A stretch of 64,000 nt of DNA from Candidatus Ulvibacter alkanivorans (GCF_003333325.1 NZ_QOLC01000079.1:1-64000); one strand, 5' to 3'. Counted from the first letter of the stretch, positions 9,622-18,385 are shown. Numbers and translations are program-made. Notes: generated by a model from the letters alone, not told the origin.

Positions 9622-9790
9622 GCCTACATTAATATTATTTTTTGGTAAACTCAACACGAATTCTTTAAAAAGGGTGAGTTGAAGTTGTAAAAGCGAGCCG
9701 TCTTTGAGCGGATACTTGACCAGCTTGTTAGCCCTAAACTTGTTTTTAAGGAGTTTATTCAAAATGCATCTATTAATGTAGGCTTTTTTT
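9622..9790 (+). ncRNA. ssrS: Structured RNA, probable 6S RNA (6S-Flavo type)
   Basis: The zapA-rny gap holds a perfect 13-bp inverted repeat, GCCTACATTAATA at 9622-9634 and its complement at 9771-9783, followed directly by eight T. Inside, TAAACTC (9646-9652) can pair with GAGTTTA (9751-9757) across a symmetric internal loop, and a third inner region (TTAAAAA with TTTTTAA) continues the rod. A long rod with bulges, about 165 nt, ending in a U-run, is the 6S RNA layout. In several proteobacteria 6S RNA also follows zapA. No ORF of merit is present. The alternatives are a long attenuator of rny or another ncRNA. The 5' end is not fixed. Confidence 0.7.
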
Positions 9791-9810
9791 ATATATAAAC
9801 ACAACCCAAA

Positions 9811-11376
9811 ATGGATAACATAGTTACATTTATAATTATTGGAATTGTAGGTCTGGCAGTAGGTTTTTTAATCGCCAAGCTCATAGAAAAGAACAATGCG
9901 TCCCAGCTTGTTAAGAATGCAAAGAAAAGTGCCGCTTCCATTATTAAAGAAGCAAAATCAGACGGTGAAAGCATAAAGAAAGAAAAAATACTGCAAGCCA
10001 AAGAAAAATTTATTGAGCTTAAGACCGAACATGAGAAGGTCATATTAAATCGAGAGAAGAAGATGAGTGAGGCCGAAAAGCGTACTCGCGATAAAGAATC
10101 TAAAGTATCAAGTGAACTTAGTAAAACAAAAAAGCTCAACAACGAGATAGAAGCAAAAAAGAACGATTTTAACGAACGTCTTTCCTTCTTAGAGAAGAAA
10201 CAAAACGAAGTCGACAAATTGCATCGAAGTCAGATAGAACAGCTGGAAGTCATTTCAAGTCTCTCGGCCGAAGACGCCAAAACGCAATTAATGGAGAGCC
10301 TGAAAGAAGAGGCCAAAACCGATGCGATGGCGTATATTCAATCTACCGTCGAAGAAGCTAAAATGACAGCACAACAAGAGGCGAAAAAGATCATTATTAA
10401 TACCATACAGCGTATTGGTACCGAAGAAGCCATAGAAAATTGTGTGTCTGTTTTTAATTTAGAAAGCGATGATGTAAAAGGTAGGATCATTGGACGAGAA
10501 GGTCGAAACATTCGTGCCATCGAAGCTGCAACTGGCGTAGAGATCATAGTTGATGATACCCCTGAAGCCATTATTCTTTCTTGTTTCGATAGTGTACGTA
10601 GAGAAGTTGCTCGCCTTTCTTTACACAAATTGGTTACCGATGGCCGTATACATCCCGCTCGAATTGAAGAAGTGGTTCGTAAGACAAGCAAACAGATAGA
10701 AGAAGAGATCATCGAGGTTGGTAAACGAACTGTGATCGATCTAGGAATTCACGGATTGAACCCTGAATTGATAAAAGCGGTCGGTAGAATGAAATACAGA
10801 TCGTCTTATGGACAAAACTTACTACATCACTCGCGCGAAGTGGCAAAATTATGTGGTGTAATGGCATCCGAGCTAGGATTAAACCCAAAACTCGCAAAAC
10901 GTGCCGGATTGTTACATGATATCGGGAAAGTCCCTGAAACCGAAACTGAAGTACCACACGCAATTCTCGGTATGCAGTGGGCCGAAAAATATGGAGAGAA
11001 ACCTGAAGTGTGTAACGCTATTGGGGCACATCATGATGAGATCGAAATGACCAACTTATTATCACCAATCGTACAGGTTTGTGATGCGATAAGCGGTGCC
11101 AGACCGGGTGCGAGACGACAAGTGTTAGATTCGTATATCCAACGTTTAAAGGACCTTGAAGATATTGCTTTTGGATTTAATGGCGTAAACAAAGCCTATG
11201 CTATCCAAGCAGGAAGAGAATTACGTGTAATGGTCGAGAGCGATAAAGTAAGTGATGATAAAGCAGCGCAGTTATCTTTTGAGATCTCCCAAAAGATCCA
11301 AACCGATATGACCTATCCGGGCCAAGTTAAGGTAACCGTAATTCGAGAAACGAGAGCAGTTAACGTGGCTAAATAA
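9811..11376 (+). CDS. rny: Ribonuclease Y
   Basis: 521 residues, the typical length. It initiates mRNA decay by endonucleolytic cleavage at the inner face of the membrane. Domain order: an N-terminal transmembrane helix (about 3-22, [19 protein letters not shown]), a long charged coiled coil (about 30-200), a KH RNA-binding domain around residues 205-270 with [13 protein letters not shown], and an HD phosphohydrolase domain with HDIGK (His369, Asp370) and AHHDE. All catalytic residues are present. It starts 20 nt after the U-run of the upstream RNA and ends in its own terminator. Confidence 0.97.
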   Translation: MDNIVTFIIIGIVGLAVGFLIAKLIEKNNASQLVKNAKKSAASIIKEAKSDGESIKKEKILQAKEKFIELKTEHEKVILNREKKMSEAEKRTRDKESKVSSELSKTKKLNNEIEAKKNDFNERLSFLEKKQNEVDKLHRSQIEQLEVISSLSAEDAKTQLMESLKEEAKTDAMAYIQSTVEEAKMTAQQEAKKIIINTIQRIGTEEAIENCVSVFNLESDDVKGRIIGREGRNIRAIEAATGVEIIVDDTPEAIILSCFDSVRREVARLSLHKLVTDGRIHPARIEEVVRKTSKQIEEEIIEVGKRTVIDLGIHGLNPELIKAVGRMKYRSSYGQNLLHHSREVAKLCGVMASELGLNPKLAKRAGLLHDIGKVPETETEVPHAILGMQWAEKYGEKPEVCNAIGAHHDEIEMTNLLSPIVQVCDAISGARPGARRQVLDSYIQRLKDLEDIAFGFNGVNKAYAIQAGRELRVMVESDKVSDDKAAQLSFEISQKIQTDMTYPGQVKVTVIRETRAVNVAK

Positions 11377-11400
11377 GAAGCAATAGCAATAACTAAAAGA

Positions 11401-11437
11401 AAAGCGAAGTATCTTTTAAGACACTTCGCTTTTTTTG
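11401..11437 (+). terminator. Rho-independent terminator of rny
   Basis: AAAGCGAAGT and ACTTCGCTTT form a ten-base-pair stem (11401-11410 with 11423-11432), followed by a T-run. Confidence 0.9.
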
Positions 11438-11476
11438 TTTACAGATTGTTATTAGTATCGTTGACCTTATGACAGT

Positions 11477-12424
11477 TTATTCATCATAGATATTCTCGTA
11501 GCCCTTTTCGGGTGCTTCAAAGAATTTTCCGGTAATAAATCTATAATTGCGATCCAGTTTCGAAATGGTTTTCATATCGTCTGCATCCAACGTGACATTT
11601 GCAGCTTTAAAGTTAGATTTGATATGTTCTTTTGTGGTTGACTTCGGAATAACTGCCGTTCCACGGTGAGCTTGCCAGCTTACGAGAACTTGAGGTGCCG
11701 TCGCATTGTGTTTTTTAGCAATATCTTTTATTTCTGAAAGTTCCATTAAATTGGGTTCATCTTCACCTTTCATTTCTTTCGATCTATCGCCGGAGCCTAA
11801 CGGAGAATATCCGGTCACATGTATGTTGTGTTCTTTACAAAACTCTAAAAGATCGTCCTGCTGAAGCAGTGGATGTAATTCTACCTGATTCATTTCCGGT
11901 TTGATCTTAGCCTTTTCAAGCAATGTCTTTAATTTCTTCTTACTAAAATTAGAAACACCAATATGACGCGTATAACCGCTTTCTTTGGCAGTCTCCATTT
12001 GTTTCCAAGTTTCTATAAGTGGTACTTCGTCTAACGAGTAATAATCGGATGGAGAAGAAGGGAAGTCTGTATTTGGCTTAAAAGCAACCGGCCAATGAAC
12101 CAAGTACAGGTCTAAATAATCTAACTGAAGTTTCTTCAAGGAATCTTGTAATGCAGGTATTACATAACCTTCTTTATGTGCATCATTCCATAATTTGGAG
12201 GTGACGAATACATCTTCTCGTAATATTTTGCCTTCTGCAAAAACTTCGGCAAGCGCTTCACCAATTTCAGATTCGTTTCCATAAACTGCAGCTGTGTCAA
12301 TATGTCTAACACCACTGTGTAACGCATCTTTCACCGCCTGTTTTACTTCGTTACCTTTTGCTTTCCAAGTTCCTAGACCAATAGCATGCATGCTATCGCC
12401 GTTATCAAATTCTAATGTTTTCAT
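11477..12424 (-). CDS. Aldo/keto reductase
   Basis: 315 residues, the family length. An NADPH-dependent (beta/alpha)8 barrel reducing aldehydes or ketones. The catalytic tetrad is visible: Asp43 and Tyr48 in HIDTAAVYGNE, Lys77 in VTSKLWN, His110 in LVHWP. The C-terminal cofactor motif VIPKSTTKEHIKSN is present. No genomic neighbour indicates a substrate. It lies about 100 nt downstream of xerD on the same strand. Confidence 0.93.
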   Translation of the reverse strand: MKTLEFDNGDSMHAIGLGTWKAKGNEVKQAVKDALHSGVRHIDTAAVYGNESEIGEALAEVFAEGKILREDVFVTSKLWNDAHKEGYVIPALQDSLKKLQLDYLDLYLVHWPVAFKPNTDFPSSPSDYYSLDEVPLIETWKQMETAKESGYTRHIGVSNFSKKKLKTLLEKAKIKPEMNQVELHPLLQQDDLLEFCKEHNIHVTGYSPLGSGDRSKEMKGEDEPNLMELSEIKDIAKKHNATAPQVLVSWQAHRGTAVIPKSTTKEHIKSNFKAANVTLDADDMKTISKLDRNYRFITGKFFEAPEKGYENIYDE

Positions 12425-12526
12425 AGTCTATTCTTTTTATAATTTTTCTCTTATTAAAATACAAAAGCTTTGCTGTCAATTCAAGAATAGTGTACACTTT
12501 AGCGTTTTTTTAACCTGGGACGGATG

Positions 12527-13423
12527 TTATTTTCTAGGATGATACGTGTTCATTACTTGAGTGAGGTGCGTTTTATCTATATGCGTATAGATTTCTGTGG
12601 TTGTAATACTCTCGTGACCCAGCATTTGCTGAATAGCTCTTAAGTTTGCCCCATTTTCTAATAAATGAGTAGCGAACGAATGGCGAAAGGTGTGAGGACT
12701 CACTGTTTTTCGAATACCTGCTTTTTCTGTTAAGTTTTTAACGATTGTAAAGATCATGGCACGACTTAATCCCTTGCCACGCCTATTTAAAAACAAGGTG
12801 TCTTTAGCCGAGGAATGAATTTCTTGATGTACTCTAATCTCTTTGCGGTATACGTTGATATACTTGATTGTTAAGTTGCCAATAGGGATTAATCGTTGTT
12901 TGTTTCCTTTTCCGGTCACTTTTATAAAGCCTTCTTCAAAGTAGAGATCCGATAATTTCAATTCAATAAGTTCAGAAACTCGTAGTCCGCAACCATATAG
13001 GGTTTCCAAGATAGCCCTATTGCGTTCGCCTTGTGGTGTACTCAAGTCGATAGCACCAATGATAGCGTCTATCTCACTCACCGAAAGCGTGTCTGGTAGT
13101 TTTCTCCCCATCTTAGGGCTTTCCATAAGCTGCATCGGATTGGTTGTTCGGTATTCTTCAAATAAGAGATAAGCAAAAAAGCCCTTTAACCCCGAAATTA
13201 GTCTACTTTGAGAACTGGGGTTTAGTTCTTTTGCCATGGCATAGATGAATTGTTGCAGGATTTCTTCGGAAATAGAAATAGGGGAATCCGCCATTTCTTG
13301 ATCATCTAACCATTGCATCAACTTCTGAATATCAAAACTGTAATTTTTAATGGTATTTTCTGAAAGTCCGCGTTCTATCCGAAGGTAATCGGTATACGAT
13401 TTTAAGGCTATATCCCATTTCAT
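12527..13423 (-). CDS. xerD: Site-specific tyrosine recombinase XerD
   Basis: 298 residues. The N-terminal SAM-like core-binding domain (about 1-90) is followed by the catalytic domain with all active residues: Arg148 (GLRVSE), Lys172 (GKGNK), His244 and Arg247 (HTFRHSF), His270 (LGHES), Tyr279 (EIYTH). With XerC it resolves chromosome dimers at dif. Size, completeness and the housekeeping neighbourhood argue for XerD rather than a phage integrase. xerD and aroQ are commonly divergent neighbours in Flavobacteria. Here the two barrel genes lie between them. Confidence 0.9.
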   Translation of the reverse strand: MKWDIALKSYTDYLRIERGLSENTIKNYSFDIQKLMQWLDDQEMADSPISISEEILQQFIYAMAKELNPSSQSRLISGLKGFFAYLLFEEYRTTNPMQLMESPKMGRKLPDTLSVSEIDAIIGAIDLSTPQGERNRAILETLYGCGLRVSELIELKLSDLYFEEGFIKVTGKGNKQRLIPIGNLTIKYINVYRKEIRVHQEIHSSAKDTLFLNRRGKGLSRAMIFTIVKNLTEKAGIRKTVSPHTFRHSFATHLLENGANLRAIQQMLGHESITTTEIYTHIDKTHLTQVMNTYHPRK

Positions 13424-13550
13424 GGTTTAAATGTACTAAAACCGAATAAAGGACCTAATCAACCTTTAAAATATATTTTCACAGTATTTTCACATACTGT
13501 ATCTTTCATTTCAAGTATCTTTAATTCTTTAACTTAAAAATATAACCTTT

Positions 13551-14087
13551 ATGAAAAAGCTAATTTTAGTTGCGATCGTAGTCTTATTTTCCACAACAAC
13601 TTTCGCCCAGAGTCTCGATCTGGGGTTAAAAGCAGGGGTTAACTTTGCTAATATAAACGATGTTTCGGGTGACCTCGATGGTCGTACCGGTTTCGTGGTA
13701 GGTGCCTTTGTAGGAGGGAAGTTCAATGATAAGATAGGAATGCAAGCAGATTTATTATACTCTCAACAAGGGGCCGATTTCGACATAGACAAGATCGATC
13801 TTAACTATGTAAACGTGCCGGTAGTAATTAAATATTTTTTGGTGAAAGGATTACACATACACGCCGGACCTCAATTTGGTTTTGTAGTAGATGACAATTT
13901 TGACGATATCTTTGGAGATATTGCAGAGGCTGAATCTTTTGACCTCTCCGGAGTGGCCGGAGTAGGTTATGACCTACCGTTAGGATTGCGAATCGATGCA
14001 CGATATAATTTCGGTCTTTCCGATATAACAGACGATGGAGGAAAGAACAGCGTGGTTACCTTGTCGCTTGGATATTCATTTCTCTAA
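13551..14087 (+). CDS. Outer-membrane beta-barrel protein, PorT-like family (copy 1)
   Basis: 178 residues with a signal peptide ending TTFAQ. The mature part begins SLDLGLKAGVNFANIND and has alternating strands such as IGMQADLLYSQQGADF and LRIDARYNFGLSDI, ending in ...LSLGYSFL with terminal aromatic residue pattern. This is the small eight-strand barrel pattern of OMP_b-brl_2 proteins. It is acidic. It is paralogous to the next gene: both share GANFA/GVNFA, DLDGRT, LLYSQQGA/LIYSSQGA and a common ending. The function is unknown. Confidence 0.88.
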   Translation: MKKLILVAIVVLFSTTTFAQSLDLGLKAGVNFANINDVSGDLDGRTGFVVGAFVGGKFNDKIGMQADLLYSQQGADFDIDKIDLNYVNVPVVIKYFLVKGLHIHAGPQFGFVVDDNFDDIFGDIAEAESFDLSGVAGVGYDLPLGLRIDARYNFGLSDITDDGGKNSVVTLSLGYSFL

Positions 14088-14133
14088 GACATAGGGCTAT
14101 AAAGAATTGCGCGTAAAGCGCAAAGTAATAGAA

Positions 14134-14168
14134 AAGGCGAGAATGATCATTTCTCGCTTTTTCTTTTA
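14134..14168 (+). terminator. Terminator after first barrel gene
   Basis: GCGAGAA and TTCTCGC pair around a TGATCAT loop, followed by TTTTTCTTTTA. Confidence 0.85.
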
Positions 14169-14318
14169 TAATAATTCTAAATAGAACAACATGATAGAGC
14201 TATAAAATACTGATAAATAGACTGTTAATAACTATGTTCATAATTGTGTGCACCTACCCCTAAGGAGGAAGCCGATTTATTTAGTAGCTTTACACTATTA
14301 ACTAATAAAAACACAATT

Positions 14319-14873
14319 ATGAAAAAATTATTTTTATGTGCTGCCATTGCAGTATTTGGAATCACCGCTATGAATGCCCAGGGTATAAGCTTTGGAGCTA
14401 AGGCAGGTGCTAACTTTGCATCTTTAAATGGTGACGGTGCCGATGACCTTGATGGTCGTACCAGTTTCCATGTTGGTGCAGTCGCTAACATTGGAATTAC
14501 TGAACTTTTTGCAGTACAGCCTGAATTGATCTACTCTTCTCAAGGAGCTTCTTTTGATGATGTAGATATCAACTTAGACTACATTAACATTCCAATCATG
14601 GCAGACTTCACTATCGCAGACGGTTTAAGCCTGCAAGGAGGGCCTCAAGTAGGAATAAACGTAAGTGGAAAAGTTAAGGATGATGACGATGAGGCAGATA
14701 TCGACGACGTTGAAACACTTGATCTTGGAGTTGGAGCCGGTGCACAATACCGTTTACCAGACTTAGGCTTGTTCTTTCAAGCACGTTACGTAATTGGTTT
14801 CACCGATTTCGTTGAAGATGCAGACGCTACTAACTCTGTTGTCAGCTTATCTGTTGGATGGTTCTTTAACTAA
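14319..14873 (+). CDS. Outer-membrane beta-barrel protein, PorT-like family (copy 2)
   Basis: 184 residues from the ATG at 14319. An in-frame ATG at 14244 exists but would put 25 hydrophilic residues before the signal peptide, so I reject it. The signal peptide ends AMNAQ, and GISFGAKAGANFASLNG then begins the mature protein. It contains an acidic loop KDDDDEADIDDVE around residue 118 that is absent from copy 1. It follows copy 1 on the same strand, but each copy has its own terminator, so they are probably transcribed separately. Tandem duplication with divergence is the likely origin. Confidence 0.88.
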   Translation: MKKLFLCAAIAVFGITAMNAQGISFGAKAGANFASLNGDGADDLDGRTSFHVGAVANIGITELFAVQPELIYSSQGASFDDVDINLDYINIPIMADFTIADGLSLQGGPQVGINVSGKVKDDDDEADIDDVETLDLGVGAGAQYRLPDLGLFFQARYVIGFTDFVEDADATNSVVSLSVGWFFN

Positions 14874-14895
14874 GAATAAATTTAAATACATTAAG

Positions 14896-14924
14896 ACGGA
14901 AGCTTAACAGCTTCCGTTTTTTTA
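14896..14924 (+). terminator. Terminator after second barrel gene
   Basis: ACGGAAGCT (14896-14904), TAAC loop, AGCTTCCGT (14909-14917), then TTTTTTTA. It lies immediately before the aroQ promoter, so aroQ cannot rely on read-through. Confidence 0.92.
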
Positions 14925-14930
14925 TTTGAT

Positions 14931-14938
14931 TATCTTTA
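14931..14938 (+). promoter_or_regulatory. Candidate -7 box for aroQ
   Basis: TATCTTTA differs from TAnnTTTG at one base. It is the only -7-like site between the upstream terminator (ends 14924) and the proposed ATT start at 14943. Confidence 0.4.
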
Positions 14939-14942
14939 AACT

Positions 14943-15362
14943 ATTAAACTGATAATTATAAATGGGCCCAACCTAAACCTGTTGGGAAAGCGAGAAAATG
15001 ACATCTATGGCGATGAAACCTTTCAAGATTTCTTTTCAAAGCTTCAATTCAAATTTAAAACAATAGAACTTTCTCACTTCCAATCTAATATTGAAGGTGA
15101 ATTAATAGACAAACTGCAGGAAGTTGGGTATGAGTTCGACGGAATTATACTAAATGCCGCCGCCTATACCCATACCTCTGTTGGTATTGGCGATGCGGTA
15201 AAAGCAATCAACACCCCGGTAGTAGAAGTTCATATTTCCAATACGTTCTCCCGAGAAGAGTTTAGGCATCAATCCTTTATTGCGCCCAACGCAAAAGGGA
15301 TCATTCTTGGCTTTGGATTACAAAGCTACGAATTGGCTGTCCAAAGTTTTATAAACGATTAA
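14943..15362 (+). CDS. aroQ: 3-dehydroquinate dehydratase, type II (ATT start proposed)
   Basis: Third step of the shikimate pathway (3-dehydroquinate to 3-dehydroshikimate). A TTG at 14982 would give a protein that lacks the family's N-terminal strand. Reading the same frame upstream restores IIINGPNLNLLGKRE, with the Asn and Arg lid residues. The frame is open only back to a TAA at 14937-14939 and holds no ATG, GTG or TTG before this strand. ATT at 14943 aligns exactly with the usual first Met (M-K-L-I-I-I-N-G-P-N). CTG at 14949 is the other choice. From ATT the protein has 139 residues, the normal size. Active-site motifs ILNAAAYTHTS, VEVHISN and FSREEFRHQSFIAP are all present. Confidence 0.85.
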   Translation: MKLIIINGPNLNLLGKRENDIYGDETFQDFFSKLQFKFKTIELSHFQSNIEGELIDKLQEVGYEFDGIILNAAAYTHTSVGIGDAVKAINTPVVEVHISNTFSREEFRHQSFIAPNAKGIILGFGLQSYELAVQSFIND

Positions 15363-15410
15363 TCGTAAGCCATACGATCTTTTATGCCGTTTACATCTTG
15401 GAAATAATTC

Positions 15411-15448
15411 ATAAAAAAAAGTGGATCTGATAAATCAAATCCACTTTT
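15411..15448 (-). terminator. Terminator between aroQ and lpdA (usable on both strands)
   Basis: AAAAGTGGAT and ATCCACTTTT (15439-15448) pair around a 12-base loop. The A-tract preceding the stem gives a U-run for leftward lpdA transcripts, and a T-rich stretch follows on the other strand for aroQ. Confidence 0.8.
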
Positions 15449-15469
15449 CAACTTTTTAAGCAGTCGTTC

Positions 15470-16846
15470 TTACAGATGAATTACTTCACCGTAGGCATCG
15501 GCTGTAGCTTCCATCACGGCCTCACTCATGGTAGGGTGTGGATGTACAGCTTTTAATACTTCATGTCCTGTGGTCTCTAATTTTCGACCAAGAACAGCTT
15601 CAGCAATCATATCGGTTACTCCGGCGCCAATCATATGGCAGCCAAGCCACTCACCATACTTAGCATCATAAATTACTTTTACAAATCCGTCTTTGGTTCC
15701 TGCGGCACTCGCTTTACCGCTGGCTGAAAATGGAAATTTACCAACTTTCAATTCGTATCCGGCTTCTTTTGCCTGCTTTTCGGTCATCCCTACACTGGCA
15801 ATTTCCGGTGTGGCGTAAGTACAGCCCGGTATGTTGCCATAATCTAATGCCTCTACGTGTTCTCCCGCGATCTTCTCTACGCAAATTATACCTTCGGCAG
15901 ATGCTACATGTGCTAAAGCAGGACCCGGAACCACATCACCAATGGCATAATAACCGGGGATATTGGTTTGGTACCAATCGTTTACGATGATCTTGTCCTT
16001 ATCGACAACGATTCCGACATCTTCTATGCCTATATTTTCTAAATTTGAGGTAATACCAACCGCAGAAAGCACGATATCTGCTTCTAGTGTTTCTTCTCCT
16101 TTTTTCGTTTTAACTGTCGCTTTAACGCCTTTTCCTGAAGTATCGAGTTTTTCTACGGAAGCGTTTGTCATCACTTTGATCCCTGCCTTTTTAAAGGAGC
16201 GTTCAAATTGCTTTGACACTTCTTCATCTTCTAGCGGTACTAAGGTTGGAAGGTATTCTACGATGGTCACTTCGGTACCCATACTGTTATAGAAATGAGC
16301 AAATTCTACGCCTATGGCACCACTTCCTACCACGATCATGCTTTTTGGTTGCTTATCGAGCGACATAGCTTCTCTATATCCAATCACTTTTTTACCGTCC
16401 TGCTTCAAATTAGGTAATTCTCTAGAACGCGCTCCGGTGGCAATAATTATATGATCGGCACTGTATTCTTTACCGTCTACTTCCACCTTCTTACCGGGTT
16501 TGAGCTTTCCGAAGCCATCAATAACATCGATCTTATTTTTCTTCATTAGGAATTGAACTCCTTTACTCATTCCATCTGCAACACCACGACTGCGCTCTAT
16601 AACCTTTCCGAAGTCTTTATCAGCTTCCTTAACGGAAAGACCATAATCTTCGGCATGCTTTAAATAATCGAATACTTGAGCACTTTTAAGTAAGGCTTTT
16701 GTTGGGATACAACCCCAATTAAGACAGACACCACCTAGATTTTCCTTTTCTATAACTGCAGTTTTAAATCCTAATTGTGACGCTCTAATCGCGGTAACAT
16801 ACCCGCCCGGGCCACTTCCTAACACTATAATATCGTATTTACTCAT
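15470..16846 (-). CDS. lpdA: Dihydrolipoyl dehydrogenase (E3)
   Basis: 458 residues. A flavoprotein that reoxidises the lipoyl arm of 2-oxoacid dehydrogenases and the glycine cleavage system. Landmarks: FAD-binding GSGPGGY near the start, redox-active pair Cys41/Cys46 in GGVCLNWGCIPTK, NAD-binding GSGAIGVEFA, second FAD motif YAIGDV and the catalytic HPHPTMSE at the C-terminus. Complete. It stands as a single gene with its own terminator. gcvT of the glycine cleavage system lies at 55 kb. Confidence 0.97.
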   Translation of the reverse strand: MSKYDIIVLGSGPGGYVTAIRASQLGFKTAVIEKENLGGVCLNWGCIPTKALLKSAQVFDYLKHAEDYGLSVKEADKDFGKVIERSRGVADGMSKGVQFLMKKNKIDVIDGFGKLKPGKKVEVDGKEYSADHIIIATGARSRELPNLKQDGKKVIGYREAMSLDKQPKSMIVVGSGAIGVEFAHFYNSMGTEVTIVEYLPTLVPLEDEEVSKQFERSFKKAGIKVMTNASVEKLDTSGKGVKATVKTKKGEETLEADIVLSAVGITSNLENIGIEDVGIVVDKDKIIVNDWYQTNIPGYYAIGDVVPGPALAHVASAEGIICVEKIAGEHVEALDYGNIPGCTYATPEIASVGMTEKQAKEAGYELKVGKFPFSASGKASAAGTKDGFVKVIYDAKYGEWLGCHMIGAGVTDMIAEAVLGRKLETTGHEVLKAVHPHPTMSEAVMEATADAYGEVIHL

Positions 16847-16917
16847 ATTCTTGTTTTAAGTCACTAATTTGTGGACACGAAATTACAAAATGTCTGCGTA
16901 ATGAAATAGAAAAGGCG

Positions 16918-16963
16918 TAAAAAACAAAATTCCGACATTCAGATTTGTTGAATGCCGGAATTT
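16918..16963 (-). terminator. Terminator of the msrB pair
   Basis: A 14-base arm at 16927-16940 pairs with 16950-16963 with one mismatch, and leftward transcripts then run into a U-rich stretch (the A-rich tract 16918-16926 on the plus strand). Confidence 0.85.
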
Positions 16964-16982
16964 AATTTGATGGTATCCCTAT

Positions 16983-17384
16983 TTATTCGTTGTCAAAATC
17001 GACCGATAGTGAATTCACACAATAGCGTCGGCCGGTATTCGTAGGACCGTCGTTAAACACATGTCCTAAATGACTTCCACAATTTGAACACAAAATTTCG
17101 GTTCGAATCATGCCGTGTGTCGTATCCCGAACATATTCTATGGCACCTTCTATCGCGTCGTCAAAAGATGGCCAACCACAACTGCTTTCAAATTTACTGT
17201 CACTCTCAAATAGTGGGGTATTACACGCACCACATTTGTATGTTCCATCCTCAAAATGAAGGTTGTATTTACCGGTATGCGGCCGTTCCGTACCTTTCAT
17301 TCGCAGTATACGATAGCGTTCATCACCCAATTCCTCACGCCACTCGGCTTCTGTTTTTTCTATGGGATATTTCTTTTTACTCAT
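16983..17384 (-). CDS. msrB: Peptide-methionine (R)-S-oxide reductase, cytosolic
   Basis: 133 residues, no signal peptide. Repairs methionine-R-sulfoxide in proteins. Zinc ligands Cys51/Cys54 (CGACN) and Cys99/Cys102 (CSNCG), catalytic Cys122 in RYCVNS, and Cys69 in SSCGWPSF at the classical resolving position, as in the E. coli enzyme. Its start overlaps the end of the upstream msrB by 8 nt, so the two are translationally coupled. Confidence 0.96.
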   Translation of the reverse strand: MSKKKYPIEKTEAEWREELGDERYRILRMKGTERPHTGKYNLHFEDGTYKCGACNTPLFESDSKFESSCGWPSFDDAIEGAIEYVRDTTHGMIRTEILCSNCGSHLGHVFNDGPTNTGRRYCVNSLSVDFDNE

Positions 17385-17868
17385 TATTATTCGGGATAAA
17401 ATCTAATGCGGCGCCATTAACACAGTGACGTTTGCCGGTGGTTTCCGGCGGACCATCATCAAAGACATGTCCTAGGTGACCCCCACAGGTGGCACAATGT
17501 TCTTCGACCCGCGTGTAGCCAATTTTATTATCGGTAGAGTACGCCACATTACCTTCTATAGCACGATCAAAACTGGGCCAGCCGGTACCGCTATCAAATT
17601 TGTGTTCTCCTTCAAATAGGGGAGTTTCACAAGCTGCACACACATAGGTGCCCGGTTCGTACTTTTTGTTTAGCTCACTTGAAAAGGGAGGTTCGGTACC
17701 TGCTTCTCTAAGAATATGAAATTCCTCTTCGGAAAGTTCTGCCCTCCATTCGGCTTCGGTCTTTTGAACTTTAAATGCGGTATCTTCCTTATCATCAGTG
17801 TTGTCCTGTGCGGGCGATTTACAACTGAATAAGGCCAATGCAAGCCCAAATAATATTAACTTTTTCAT
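17377..17868 (-). CDS. msrB: Peptide-methionine (R)-S-oxide reductase, lipoprotein form
   Basis: 163 residues. Begins with a lipoprotein signal, lipobox ALFS-C with Cys16, then an acidic linker (DNTDDKEDT). The MsrB domain has zinc ligands Cys77/Cys80 and Cys125/Cys128 and catalytic Cys149 in RHCVNG. At the usual resolving position it has Thr (SGTGWPSF) instead of Cys, so recycling must differ from its cytosolic partner, either directly by a thioredoxin-like protein or via another thiol. It presumably protects envelope proteins. First gene of the pair. Confidence 0.93.
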   Translation of the reverse strand: MKKLILFGLALALFSCKSPAQDNTDDKEDTAFKVQKTEAEWRAELSEEEFHILREAGTEPPFSSELNKKYEPGTYVCAACETPLFEGEHKFDSGTGWPSFDRAIEGNVAYSTDNKIGYTRVEEHCATCGGHLGHVFDDGPPETTGKRHCVNGAALDFIPNNNE

Positions 17869-17890
17869 CTTTTTTTAGTTGGTTAAAAAT

Positions 17891-18385
17891 TTATAAATGC
17901 AAATTGAATGTTTCGATCGCTTCGTCCATTGTTAGATTTGCATCTGCAAATTCTGAAGGAACTACGACAATTCTAAAGACTTGGTCGTCGGTAAACTCAG
18001 TTCCTAACGCGACGGGATCGTAATCACCGTCGATAAGTACTTCAACATCAAAGAATGTGTGATTAAATACATATTGAATGATGTCACCATTTTGTAAAAA
18101 GAAGTTTTGAGGAAGTTGAGACCAGGCATCTGCTCCTGAACCATCGGGTGCTTGCACCGTTTTTTCAAGGCGGTATACCAAAATAGCATCCGATTCAAAT
18201 ACTTCAATATTACCAGGTATGGTGATCAATGTTTCGTATAAATTCGCGTTCGGATTAAAACTGAAGTCGGTCGTAACTTCAAAGGTTTGTCCTAGATAAA
18301 AGTTTTCTTCAATGATGGTCTCATCGGTACAGGACGTAAATAAAAGCGTAGTTGCTACTGCGAAAAAAAGAAAGAATTGTTTCAT
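17891..18385 (-). CDS. Hypothetical lipoprotein
   Basis: 164 residues with a lipoprotein signal (LLFTS-C at about 19) followed by TDETIIEENFYLGQ. The rest is beta-rich with aromatic residues (FFLQNGDIIQYVFNHT) and ends NLTMDEAIETFNLHL. Similar short lipoproteins are common in Flavobacteria. I do not recognise a function. It lies 22 nt upstream of the lipoprotein msrB and may be co-transcribed. Confidence 0.8.
   Translation of the reverse strand: MKQFFLFFAVATTLLFTSCTDETIIEENFYLGQTFEVTTDFSFNPNANLYETLITIPGNIEVFESDAILVYRLEKTVQAPDGSGADAWSQLPQNFFLQNGDIIQYVFNHTFFDVEVLIDGDYDPVALGTEFTDDQVFRIVVVPSEFADANLTMDEAIETFNLHL

Noticed and set aside
12527-13423. Phage or island integrase
   Set aside because: Complete XerD with housekeeping neighbours, no att sites, no tRNA and no cargo genes.
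13551-14873. Assembly artefact duplicating a barrel gene
   Set aside because: The two genes differ in sequence, length and terminators, so they are real diverged paralogs.
14982-15362. aroQ starting at TTG 14982
   Set aside because: This would remove the GPNLNLL segment needed for the active site.
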